A stretch of DNA of 49,436 nt from contig CALAYC010000074.1 in the NCBI GenBank assembly GCA_937894935.1, positions 1 through 49,436 of the forward strand, given 5' to 3'. This DNA is from an uncultured Verrucomicrobiota bacterium. Lineage in GTDB: Bacteria; Verrucomicrobiota; Verrucomicrobiia; Limisphaerales; JADLHS01. Both the position numbers and the translations under genes were made by a program. Positions 42,214-49,436 of this stretch are shown here, one piece after another. Numbering within the stretch: position 1 is the stretch's first letter; every line of letters begins with the position of its first letter. The notes beneath the pieces were generated by a model. The model had not been told where the DNA came from, did no database searches, and saw nothing but the letters and a program-made list of their open reading frames with translations.

Positions 42214-42241
42214 ACTCTAGCGTAAGAAAGGCGCGGGTCAA
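42214..42241 (-). promoter_or_regulatory. promoter for the leader/exporter transcript
   Basis: On the minus strand TTGACC (42236-42241) is followed after 16 bases by TAGAGT (42214-42219), so the start would be near 42207. It is divergent from the dehydrogenase at 42352. The plus-strand gap before that gene (42242-42351) shows no convincing promoter of its own. Confidence 0.55.
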
Positions 42242-42351
42242 CGAATTATTTGGCAGACTGCGGGTGACTCCAGCAGACGGTGGACGGGAAAGCGGATTGA
42301 CTTGGATTCCGGGCGAACGCACTCTCGCCCGAACTCAATTTTCAAAAATTT

Positions 42352-43236
42352 ATGCCAGAAAAAATTGGATTTGTCGGCGTCGGACGCATGGGAGCGAACA
42401 TGGCGCGGCGCTTGCAGGAATGTGGTTATCCGGTTACGGCGGTGTTTGATGCCAATCCGGGCGTTGCTGACACTCTTGCCGGCGAACTGAGTTGTGTGGC
42501 GGCGGATCAACTGAAGGTGGTTACGGCGTTGTCGGACGTAATCATCACGGTGGTGACTGATGACGTCGCAATGAAACGCATTTTTCTGAACGGTTTGTTA
42601 CATCGGGCGAAAGGAAAACTGTTCATCAATTGCGCGACCGTGACGCCGGCGATTCATCGGTGGGTGCAGGACAAGTGCGAAGCAAAAGGAGCGAGTTCGT
42701 TGGAAGCCTGCATGGCGTCGAGCATTACTCAGGCACGGGAAGGAAAACTGTATCTGATGTGTGGCGGGAAGCCGGAGGTGTTTGAACGCGCCAAACCGAT
42801 TTTGGAAAAACTGAGCAGCAGCTTGCGTTACATCGGGACGACCGGTAAAGCGGCCGAAGTCAAAGCGCTCGTGAACATGGTGATGAACGCTAACACAGCG
42901 GCGCTGGCGGAAGGATTGGGTTTAGGCGCGGCGCTGGGACTTGATCTCACGATGTTGCGTGAAGTGTTTTCTCAAACCGGGGCGAATTCACGCGTGTTGG
43001 AGACCGACGGCGAAGATATGCAGAACCGTGAGCATTCCTGTTTCTTCTCTGCCGCTCATGCAGCGAAGGATTCCGGCATCGCGGTCAAACTCGCGAAAGA
43101 GCAGGGGATGACGCTCCCGCTGGCCGTCGCTACCAAGAAACAGTTCGACCGCATGGTGGCCGAAGGGCTGGGCGAGCTGGACAAATCCGGCATCGCTGAG
43201 TTGACCTTCAAAGGTCGCAAAGGAATGCCGCAGTAA
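42352..43236 (+). CDS. beta-hydroxyacid dehydrogenase family protein with altered substrate motif
   Basis: The 294-aa protein is a 3-hydroxyisobutyrate dehydrogenase/6-phosphogluconate-type enzyme. The Rossmann motif is GVGRMG (G9-G14) with the acidic residue of VFDANP after the second strand, which favours NAD. The catalytic lysine region GKAAEVKALVNMVMN has K171 and N175. The usual substrate-binding motif DAPVSGG is replaced by EACMASS (118-124), so the substrate is likely unusual. The second domain has LGLGAALGLDLTMLREVFSQ and AAKDSGIAVKLAKEQGMTLP. It is divergent from the leader and exporter genes. Confidence 0.88.
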   Translation: MPEKIGFVGVGRMGANMARRLQECGYPVTAVFDANPGVADTLAGELSCVAADQLKVVTALSDVIITVVTDDVAMKRIFLNGLLHRAKGKLFINCATVTPAIHRWVQDKCEAKGASSLEACMASSITQAREGKLYLMCGGKPEVFERAKPILEKLSSSLRYIGTTGKAAEVKALVNMVMNANTAALAEGLGLGAALGLDLTMLREVFSQTGANSRVLETDGEDMQNREHSCFFSAAHAAKDSGIAVKLAKEQGMTLPLAVATKKQFDRMVAEGLGELDKSGIAELTFKGRKGMPQ

Positions 43237-43244
43237 ATCAGTCA

Positions 43245-43280
43245 CCGGAAGAATCAACGTTCCGGCGCGCGGTCTTCCGG
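43245..43280. terminator. possible bidirectional terminator between convergent genes
   Basis: CCGGAAGA (43245-43252) and TCTTCCGG (43273-43280) are perfect 8-bp inverted repeats with a GC-rich 20-base loop, in the 51-bp gap between the dehydrogenase and PQQ-propeller stops. There is no real U-tract on either strand, so confidence is modest. Confidence 0.45.
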
Positions 43281-43287
43281 CTGAAAC

Positions 43288-45351
43288 TTATTTGTTCAAA
43301 TCAATCTCGAGCTTCTTCGGCTCGTCTTTGATGGCGCCGGTTTTCGACGGATCAGCGAACGCGAAGAGGTGCGTGTTGGATTGAATGTAAACCGTGCCGT
43401 TCGCAACGATTGGCGTGCCGTAAACCGCCGCGCCGAGATTCGTTTCGCTGATGACGCGCTTTTCTGTGCTCGCGGCCATTACAACGAAGTCGCCGTCTTC
43501 ATCGCCGACATAAATTTTTCCATCGGCAACGAAGGTTGAACCCCACATGTGCGCTTTCATGTCGTGTGTCCAGTGCAGCTTGCCGGTTTCGGCATCGAGG
43601 CAATGAATGAAGCCGGAAAAATCGCCCACGAACAGCAGTCCGGATTCAGGATCAAGCGACACCGTGGAAATGCTGCGATGAATACCGCGATACTCCCAGA
43701 TTTTCGCGGTCGCCGTGACATCGCCGGTTTGGGTGGCGTCAATGCACGTGAGAATGCCTACGCCTTCGCCGTGTTCCGGGTCCTGACCGGTGGCGACATA
43801 AATGCGATTTTTCCAGAACACGGGCGTGGCGTTGATTTCGCTGACGCCGTCGGACGCAGGATATTTAATCGGACGACCGTCCGCGTCTTTTTTGTATTCC
43901 GGCGGATTGCAATCGAACTTCCAGATGGTTTTCAGGAACGGGCCGTCCGGAGTTTCTACTGGAATCGGATCGAAGGAGTAACACCAGCCGTCGCCGCCCC
44001 CAAAGACGATTTGCTTTTTGCCGTTCACGACCGCGAGCGTGGGTGAACCCCATTGACCGTGGAGAATGTTCGGTCCGATTTTAGCGTCGTCTTCGCCCAG
44101 AAACTCGCCGGTCTTTTTGTTGAGTGCGATAAAGCTGGGCGCGTTCGGTGACGGAATGTTCGAGTGCGTCCAATCCTGTCCGTTCGACGTGCAGGTGTAG
44201 AGAATGTCGTCCACGATGAGGACGGAGCAATTTGATGCGTTGTGTGGAAACACGCCGAGATCGTCCATCATGTCATAGACCCAGATGATGTCGGCGTCTT
44301 TCGGGCCAGGCTCAATCGGCGACGCACCTTGCACATCTTTGATGACGTATTTGGCTTCGTCTTTGTACGGGCCGTCGTTGCCGTTCGCCATGCCGTTCAC
44401 GTCGAGACACATCACTTCACAACGACTCGTCACGATGTAAACGCGATCGCCTTCAACCGTCGGTGACGCGAGCAAACCGAGACTTTCCCAGTCATTCACT
44501 TTGCCGGAAGCGAGTTTCGGCACGACGAGTTGCCAGAGAAATTCGCCGGTCTTTTCATCGAAGCATTTCAGAATACTGCGATCGCCCTGATGACGCGGAT
44601 CACGCGGCGGTTCATTGTTCGTGCCGACGAATACTTTGCCGCTGGCGACCGTGACGTTGCCGTAGCTTTGCGAACCAAGCTTGGCAACCCACTTGAGATT
44701 CTTGATGCCGTTCGTGTTGACCTCGTCCGTGCCCGGTTTGAAATCAATTTTCCCGAACACATCCGGCAAACCGCGCTGCGGCGAATACATGTTGCGAATC
44801 GCTTGCCCGCCCCATTGCGGCCAATCAGCCGAGTAAGCCGGCGAGATCAGGGTTAAGAAAACGATCAAAATTAGGAGACGGCGATGGAAGACGGAGTTCT
44901 TAATCTTACTCTTAATCTTTTTCTTCATCTCTTTCCCATAACTCATCAATTGGTTGTTGCGTGGCTCAATCTCAAAAGGTTCGCTGTCTTCATGCAGTCG
45001 CGCCTCGGAATTGCTCCGGATCAATCCGATTATCGCCGTTATTTCCGCGAGATCTGCTTTGCCGACATCAATCTCAGCTTCGGTCGCGATTCCCTTCGCC
45101 CCCAGAACGTCCGATGCGGCCGCACATTCGAGGGTTGAACCGCGGGCGATGTCGAAGAACCGGCAGCGATCGGCGGAAGTAAATCGTCCATTGCCTTCGG
45201 CGATGTTGAGAGGGATGGACGTGGCAGCGCGAGCTAATTGCTGGTGCGCTGATAGCCTCGGAACACGTTCGAGAACCTCAGTGAGCCGCGCGATGAATTT
45301 CAGCGAGCGTTGATAGACCGTCAGCTTTTCATGATCGAAGCGCGTTTTCAT
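43288..45351 (-). CDS. in-frame fusion: four-helix-bundle (23S IVP-type) ORF + exported PQQ-like beta-propeller
   Basis: One open frame of 687 codons carries two unrelated parts. Residues 1-125 form a complete 23S-intervening-sequence-type four-helix bundle (FDHEKLTVYQRSLKFI, SIPLNIAEGNGR, GLIRSNSEARLHED). Residues 142-174 form a full Sec signal peptide (MKKKIKSKIKNSVF, then LLILIVFLTLIS, cut at AYS|ADW). The rest is a PQQ-like propeller (WPQWGGQAIRNMYSP, GVFPHNASNCSVLIVDDIL, WEYRGIHRSISTVSLDPESG, LDAETGKLHWTHDMKA). An ATG at 44926-44928 with upstream GGGAAAGAG is probably the true start of the exported propeller, 546 aa. A signal placed 141 residues inside a fused protein should not work, so the long reading is most likely produced by an insertion. 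Confidence 0.85.
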   Translation of the reverse strand: MKTRFDHEKLTVYQRSLKFIARLTEVLERVPRLSAHQQLARAATSIPLNIAEGNGRFTSADRCRFFDIARGSTLECAAASDVLGAKGIATEAEIDVGKADLAEITAIIGLIRSNSEARLHEDSEPFEIEPRNNQLMSYGKEMKKKIKSKIKNSVFHRRLLILIVFLTLISPAYSADWPQWGGQAIRNMYSPQRGLPDVFGKIDFKPGTDEVNTNGIKNLKWVAKLGSQSYGNVTVASGKVFVGTNNEPPRDPRHQGDRSILKCFDEKTGEFLWQLVVPKLASGKVNDWESLGLLASPTVEGDRVYIVTSRCEVMCLDVNGMANGNDGPYKDEAKYVIKDVQGASPIEPGPKDADIIWVYDMMDDLGVFPHNASNCSVLIVDDILYTCTSNGQDWTHSNIPSPNAPSFIALNKKTGEFLGEDDAKIGPNILHGQWGSPTLAVVNGKKQIVFGGGDGWCYSFDPIPVETPDGPFLKTIWKFDCNPPEYKKDADGRPIKYPASDGVSEINATPVFWKNRIYVATGQDPEHGEGVGILTCIDATQTGDVTATAKIWEYRGIHRSISTVSLDPESGLLFVGDFSGFIHCLDAETGKLHWTHDMKAHMWGSTFVADGKIYVGDEDGDFVVMAASTEKRVISETNLGAAVYGTPIVANGTVYIQSNTHLFAFADPSKTGAIKDEPKKLEIDLNK

Positions 45352-45397
45352 GGAGAGATTAAGCAGAATAAGATTAAGAAAAAGATTAAGAGTAAGA
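44904..45397. mobile_element. 0.5-kb element carrying a four-helix-bundle ORF, bounded by 22-bp perfect inverted repeats
   Basis: Positions 44904-44925 and 45376-45397 are exact inverted copies of a 22-bp AT-rich sequence built from TTAATC/GATTAAGA units. They enclose the four-helix-bundle reading frame that starts at 45351. The left copy lies in coding sequence and encodes the KKKIKSK part of the propeller's signal peptide. Outside the copies the GATTAAGA units continue irregularly (45355-45375, 44896-44903). No transposase is present, so movement would depend on another source. The element separates two same-strand PQQ-propeller genes that were probably adjacent before. Confidence 0.6.
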
Positions 45398-45404
45398 ACG
45401 GATT

Positions 45405-47735
45405 TCAGTTCGCCGTTACTTTGACATTATCAAAATAAACGCGTTCGTCCTGCGGCGAGAAACCGAACAAACCGGGCGAACCTTCCTGATGCGCGGTGCG
45501 ATGTTTTACTTCGATGGTCCAGGCGTCCGGTTCGGGATCATCGCGTTTCCAGGCCTTACCACGAACGATACCGCTGCCGTCGGCTGCAATGTCCACGCGC
45601 GTTTTCAACCGATACCAGACTTTCGGTTGCCATTGGAAATCCACGGATTCACGCAGACGTTCAAAGTTGGAACTCACTTCGAGTTTCTTTTCGTTACCCT
45701 TGAGCACGATCAGGTAACGCTGATTGACCAATCCGACTTCAGACATTTTGCGACGATTCCCATCGCTCATCACGTCGGCTTCGATGGTGTAATTCTTCGC
45801 CGTGGAGGAACCGAGGAACACGGTAGCGCGCTGGAAGAATTTATTATCGATCGTCTTGGCGAGGACTTTGTTGCCGTCGCGTTCGCGCACTTCGAATTTA
45901 AAACGCGCTCCGATCCACGGCAGCGGCGGATACGCGAATGCTTCGCCCTCGATTGCGTTGGTTTCGGTGAGGCTGAACGATTCGAAATCCTCATTGAGCG
46001 GCAGGTAAGGCAGGACGCGGGCGCGGATGTAACCTTTCAAATCTCCGAGGCTGGCTTCAAAAGCGCCGGCGGAAGGCTTCGTCGCGGCAGCGGCCACGAG
46101 TTTTCCGCTGGCGTCGAATGAGCCATTCATCGAAGAGCGGACGCGCGCGGTTGCCGGAATGTAACTGGTCCATTTCAACGCGCTGAGGTCTTTGAGTTCT
46201 TCAACGACGAAACCGTTGGCGTCAATCGTGCGCGCGCGAAACGTAGCGGATTGACCGGGCCGCAACGTGACTTCGGCAGGAATGATTTGCAGCGCAGCAG
46301 CCGGACCGGGTTTAGGGGTAGGTTCAACTGATTTGGTCGCAGTCAGGTCAGTGCGATTTACGCGGCCACGACTTTTAATCTCGAGTTCGCCTTTCAGATT
46401 GTTGCCCCACGCATACAGATATTTTTTCGTCTGCAAATAGAGCTTTCCGTTGTAGGCCACAGGTGTGCCGAAACACGCGCCGTCGAGTTCCACATGTTGA
46501 AGAATCTCCGGTTGATCGCCGGGCTTGATAATGTAAAGCGCGCCTTTGCCGCCCGCGCCCGCAGCGTCGCCCGTTCCTTTGCTGGCGGGATTTTCCAACA
46601 TCGGCACGTAGAGCTTTCCGTCGGCGAAGAACGGACAGGCGTTGCGTTGTTCAATGCCGATCTTGAGTTTCCATTTGATTTCGCCGGTGTTGGCGTCCAC
46701 CGCGCATAAATCGCCTTTTTCGGCGACGACATAAACCATGTCGCCGACGAGAATCGGCGAACTGGTGGACGTGGAAACTTCCGCCGCCCAGAGTTCAACA
46801 TCCTTACGATTCACGACGACCGGACCGGTGGCGCCGGCGGCGGGTTCGACGTCCGGAATTTTCATCGCGACAAGTTGGCCGGGTTCGTACGGGACACCGA
46901 AGATGGCGATGATTTTATCGTTGTTATGAACGAGCACCGTCGCGTTGATGCCGGCGCGGAACAACGGCACGCGCCAAATCGGTTCACCGGTGCGGGCGTT
47001 GATGGCGGCAACGCTGCCGTCGCCAAGGGCGGAATAAAGCACGCGTTTGCCTTTGTAATAGCCGAGATACGGATGAGAAAATGAATTGTCGCGCGGCCGA
47101 TCGCTCGGGCTGCTGGACCAGACGAGTTCACCGGTCTTTTTGTCGAAGGCATAGAAGCGGTCGCCGGCCGGACCTTGCGCGCCCCAATTCGCGGTGATGC
47201 CGCGCGTGATGACGAGGTCGCCATCAATGACCGGCGACGCCGTGCGCGCGTTCGGAAACGTCAGCCGACCGAACTCTTCCATGAGCGATTTTTTCCAGAG
47301 CAATTTTCCGTCGCCGGTGAACCCGGCGAGAATTCCCTGCGTGCCTTGCATGTAAACGTTGCCCGTTTCGGGATCGATCACCGGCGTGGAAGTGGCGTAA
47401 CGTTGATAAATCGTGTCGCTGATAAAATCGTTGTAGAGCTGCTGCCAAAGTTTTTCGCCGGTCTCCGCATCGAAGCACGCGATGCCTTCCTGCAAATCCG
47501 GTCCTTCGCCGAGATAGCCGATGATGTAAAGTTTGCCGTTGGCGATAACGGGCGTGGAAGCGCCGGGAAAAGCGGCGCGCCAGAGCGGTTTCTCCGGATC
47601 GACCTGCGAAGGCAAACCGGTCTCGTCGGATTTGCCGGTTTGTTCCGGGCCACGCCAGTTCAGCCAGCCGGTGACTGCTGCCGGTGATTGAGCCACGATC
47701 GACAGTGCAAGGACGAGGGCGAAAGATTTCTTCAT
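45405..47735 (-). CDS. exported PQQ-like beta-propeller protein with C-terminal concanavalin-like domain
   Basis: The start at 47735 opens with a signal peptide (MKKSFALVLALSIVAQSPAA). Upstream in-frame codons are without signal character. Residues about 25-470 are PQQ-propeller blades (GWLNWRGPEQTGKSDETGLP, CFDAETGEKLWQQLYNDF, YAFDKKTGELVWSSS, AVDANTGEIKWKLKIG). After a Pro-rich linker (SVEPTPKPGPAA) comes an Ig-like segment (IPAEVTLRPGQSATFRART), then about 590-776 a jelly-roll with YTIEADVMSD, VWYRLKTRVDIAADGSG and the end QDERVYFDNVKV. Length 776 aa. Such proteins are thought to act in the periplasm, but the PQQ-ligand residues of dehydrogenases are not evident. It is upstream of the fused propeller gene, in the same direction. 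Confidence 0.92.
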   Translation of the reverse strand: MKKSFALVLALSIVAQSPAAVTGWLNWRGPEQTGKSDETGLPSQVDPEKPLWRAAFPGASTPVIANGKLYIIGYLGEGPDLQEGIACFDAETGEKLWQQLYNDFISDTIYQRYATSTPVIDPETGNVYMQGTQGILAGFTGDGKLLWKKSLMEEFGRLTFPNARTASPVIDGDLVITRGITANWGAQGPAGDRFYAFDKKTGELVWSSSPSDRPRDNSFSHPYLGYYKGKRVLYSALGDGSVAAINARTGEPIWRVPLFRAGINATVLVHNNDKIIAIFGVPYEPGQLVAMKIPDVEPAAGATGPVVVNRKDVELWAAEVSTSTSSPILVGDMVYVVAEKGDLCAVDANTGEIKWKLKIGIEQRNACPFFADGKLYVPMLENPASKGTGDAAGAGGKGALYIIKPGDQPEILQHVELDGACFGTPVAYNGKLYLQTKKYLYAWGNNLKGELEIKSRGRVNRTDLTATKSVEPTPKPGPAAALQIIPAEVTLRPGQSATFRARTIDANGFVVEELKDLSALKWTSYIPATARVRSSMNGSFDASGKLVAAAATKPSAGAFEASLGDLKGYIRARVLPYLPLNEDFESFSLTETNAIEGEAFAYPPLPWIGARFKFEVRERDGNKVLAKTIDNKFFQRATVFLGSSTAKNYTIEADVMSDGNRRKMSEVGLVNQRYLIVLKGNEKKLEVSSNFERLRESVDFQWQPKVWYRLKTRVDIAADGSGIVRGKAWKRDDPEPDAWTIEVKHRTAHQEGSPGLFGFSPQDERVYFDNVKVTAN

Positions 47736-47888
47736 GGCAGTAATCAAGAATACGAAAATCGTTTGGACGCGCAAAGTGTTGTTCATGTTCAGTCGGGAAA
47801 CAAATTGAATGTGCGATGACCGCTTTGCACGAATGGACGCCGAGGCGAGGAACAATCTCGGTTGGATAGCGTTACGAGTGGCCTTTTC

Positions 47889-48743
47889 TCAGGCCCGCGT
47901 GGCCGTCAGGAAACGCTCGCGCCGCGAATAATCTTCGATGACCGCCTCAACGTTCCAATTCTGCGCAGCAAAAATGGCGCTGATAGCTGCGGCCTGGCCA
48001 TCGCCAAATTCGACCATCAATTTGCCGTGCGGCTTAAGAAAACGTCCCGCGTCGGTCGCAAGTTGGCGATAAAAGTCCAATCCATCCGCGCCGCCGTCCA
48101 ACGCACTGCGCGGATCGAAATCGCGCACTTCCGGCTGAAGCGTTTCGATTTCCGCACTCGCGATGTAAGGCGGATTGCTGATGATGAGGTCAAATCGCTC
48201 TTCGGCATCCAGCGCCGCGAATCCATTTCCGAGGCGGAACTCCACGCGTTCGGCAACGCCATTTCGCGTGCTGTTTTCCTGCGCGGCCTTCAGCGCTTCC
48301 GGCGAAATGTCCACGGCGACGATTCGCACGGACGGACATTTTGCCGCGAGAGCAATGGAGATGCAGCCGCTGCCTGTTCCGAAGTCCAGCGCCGTTGCCG
48401 GTTGAGCCTTGAGCGTTGCTAAAAAATTCCAGCCGGCTTCAGCGAGTAATTCAGTTTCCGGACGCGGAATTAACACATGGCGATTCACCGCGATTTCGAA
48501 TCCGCAAAACGACGTTGTGCCGACGAGATGTTGGAGCGGTTCGCGTTGGCCGCGCCGTTGCACGAGGGTGCGGAGCGAATCCAATTCCGCCGCAGTAAGT
48601 TTGCGGTCGAAATTCAGGTAGAGCTTCATGCGCGGGAGTTGCAACACATGCGCCAGCAGCAACTCCGTTTGCAGGCGCGGAGATTCCACGCCTTTTTTGG
48701 TGAGAAAATCCGCGCTCTTTTGAATCACTTCGAGAACCGTCAC
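47889..48743 (-). CDS. prmC: peptide chain release factor N5-glutamine methyltransferase
   Basis: Methylates the GGQ glutamine of release factors RF1 and RF2 with SAM. The 284-aa protein has an N-terminal helical domain (SPRLQTELLLAHVLQLPRMK), the linker YLNFDRKLT, and the methyltransferase domain with HVLIPRPETELL, SAM motif DFGTGSG (120-126), AVDISPEAL, and catalytic NPPY (190-193). It normally follows prfA, but here it follows sufT by 16 bp, and prfA is not in the window. Confidence 0.95.
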   Translation of the reverse strand: MTVLEVIQKSADFLTKKGVESPRLQTELLLAHVLQLPRMKLYLNFDRKLTAAELDSLRTLVQRRGQREPLQHLVGTTSFCGFEIAVNRHVLIPRPETELLAEAGWNFLATLKAQPATALDFGTGSGCISIALAAKCPSVRIVAVDISPEALKAAQENSTRNGVAERVEFRLGNGFAALDAEERFDLIISNPPYIASAEIETLQPEVRDFDPRSALDGGADGLDFYRQLATDAGRFLKPHGKLMVEFGDGQAAAISAIFAAQNWNVEAVIEDYSRRERFLTATRA

Positions 48744-48759
48744 ACGCGCCCTGATGAAG

Positions 48760-49320
48760 TTACATCAACCCCAATTGCAAACGCGCCGCTTCCGTCATCA
48801 TGCTTTGATTCCACGGCGGATCCCAGACGAGTTCCACGTTCGCTTCATCAATCGGTTCGAGCGAGATGAGTTTGTTCTGCACGTCCTGCGCCAGGACCGG
48901 CCCCATGCCGCAGCCCGGCGCGGTCAACGTCATCTTCACGTCGGCTTTGTAACTGTTTTCGCCGATGGGCGTCAGATGACAATCATAAATCAATCCGAGG
49001 TCCACCACGTTGACGGGAATTTCGGGGTCGTAACACGTTTTGAGCGATTCCCAGACCTGCTTCTCCAGCGCCTCCTGTGTCACCGGACCGCTCAACTGCG
49101 CGGCGGGTTTGGCGGCGACTTCCATGCCGAGCGCGTCCGCGTCTTTGTCGGCAATGCGGAACATGTTTCCGTTCACCACCACGGTGTAACTGCCGCCGAG
49201 CGATTGCGTGATGTAGGCCTGTTCGCCTTTCATCAAAGTGACTTTCGTGCCGACGGGAACAACTGCGGCTTCGACATCGCGGGTTAAGGTAACTGGATCT
49301 CTGCTCATAAATTCAGGCAT
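48760..49320 (-). CDS. sufT: SufT-like Fe-S assembly protein (MIP18/DUF59)
   Basis: The product has an N-terminal domain typical of SufT (MSRDPVTLTRDVEAAVVPVG, then YITQSLGGSYTVVVNGNMFR) and a DUF59/MIP18 domain with CYDPEIPVNVVDLGLIYD (DPE at 98-100) and the cluster-transfer motif APGCGMG (C137). It helps to mature Fe-S proteins in the cytoplasm. Total 186 aa. The second methionine (49308, MSRD) is an equally good start and agrees better with the family N-terminus. It is first in a minus-strand pair with prmC. No other suf genes are visible in the window. Confidence 0.9.
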   Translation of the reverse strand: MPEFMSRDPVTLTRDVEAAVVPVGTKVTLMKGEQAYITQSLGGSYTVVVNGNMFRIADKDADALGMEVAAKPAAQLSGPVTQEALEKQVWESLKTCYDPEIPVNVVDLGLIYDCHLTPIGENSYKADVKMTLTAPGCGMGPVLAQDVQNKLISLEPIDEANVELVWDPPWNQSMMTEAARLQLGLM

Positions 49321-49397
49321 TTGACCGAACCCCTATAGCTTGGCTGAAGTCGGACCGGGAGGCCAGTCCGAAGCAGGAAGAAATTGAAACAAAAATC

Positions 49398-49436
49398 GGA
49401 GATAGGAGTTGGGAGATGGAAGCTGGAAGTTAGGAG
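49398..49436. repeat. degenerate 7-bp tandem repeat at the right edge
   Basis: From 49398 the sequence runs in exact 7-bp register: GGAGATA, GGAGTTG, GGAGATG, GAAGCTG, GAAGTTA, GGAG, and is cut by the window end. It lies upstream of sufT, on the opposite side from its start. A hairpin TCGGAC/GTCCGA precedes it at about 49350-49370. It resembles the low-complexity arrays that flank other small repeat elements in this window, but the units differ from the GATTAAGA type. Confidence 0.6.

Noticed and set aside
42190..42222. Ten-codon plus-strand ORF starting with ATGATAGATTTC
   Set aside because: Too short, antisense to the leader region, and in no sensible position for the dehydrogenase gene.
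42080..42250. Known riboswitch (guanidine-I, Mn, SAM, fluoride, TPP) ahead of EamA
   Set aside because: None of the conserved cores that I remember appears; the stem arrangement does not fit either. A covariance search could still change this.
1..49436. CRISPR array, prophage, integrase or toxin-antitoxin locus
   Set aside because: No regularly spaced direct repeats and no corresponding genes were found anywhere in the window.

Overview
The window reads as chromosomal DNA from a member of the Verrucomicrobiota (PVC group), most likely a soil or freshwater Pedosphaera/Limisphaera-type bacterium. This placement is inference. It rests on a ribosomal cluster without L30, weak use of Shine-Dalgarno sites, FG-GAP and PQQ-type beta-propeller proteins, a large multidomain glycosidase, a four-helix-bundle (23S intervening-sequence type) ORF in a small repeat-flanked element, and ArgJ with a PVC-like C-terminus. 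No rRNA, tRNA, CRISPR array, prophage or transposase gene was found.

Left part (1-9.6 kb). A minus-strand set runs flotillin-like membrane protein > small lipoprotein > DUF3686-type repair ATPase (cut by the window edge). A 200-bp REP/MITE-like repeat lies between the first two genes. trpS follows on the plus strand, just downstream of an 86-bp palindromic element. Next is an exported GH43-GH35-CBM fusion enzyme that probably acts on arabinogalactan or beta-galactan.

Central part (9.7-23.0 kb). One long plus-strand cluster corresponds to S10-spc-alpha: rplB rpsS rplV rpsC rplP rpmC rpsQ rplN rplX rplE rpsN rpsH rplF rplR rpsE rplO secY map infA rpmJ rpsM rpsK rpsD rpoA rplQ, closed by a textbook terminator. 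The usual head of the operon (rpsJ rplC rplD rplW) and rpmD are missing here. Several gaps hold short GATTAAGA-type repeats.

Right part (23-49.4 kb). This is mostly housekeeping and envelope genes: lpxI (lipid A), pyruvate carboxylase, an FG-GAP protein, argJ, an MFS transporter, a DUF4412-like exported protein, mfd, a TerC-family membrane protein, a 59-aa cysteine-rich lipoprotein, recF, MATE and EamA exporters, a variant beta-hydroxyacid dehydrogenase, two PQQ-like propeller proteins, prmC and sufT. Three non-coding or unusual loci stand out. One is a promoter-to-terminator unit for a roughly 70-nt structured RNA (32.74-32.86 kb). The second is a promoter, 34-codon leader ORF and strong terminator placed immediately ahead of the EamA/MATE exporter pair (42.04-42.24 kb), laid out like an attenuator. 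The third is a 0.5-kb element with 22-bp perfect inverted repeats that carries a four-helix-bundle ORF fused in frame to a PQQ-propeller gene, so that the repeat itself encodes the start of that protein's signal peptide.
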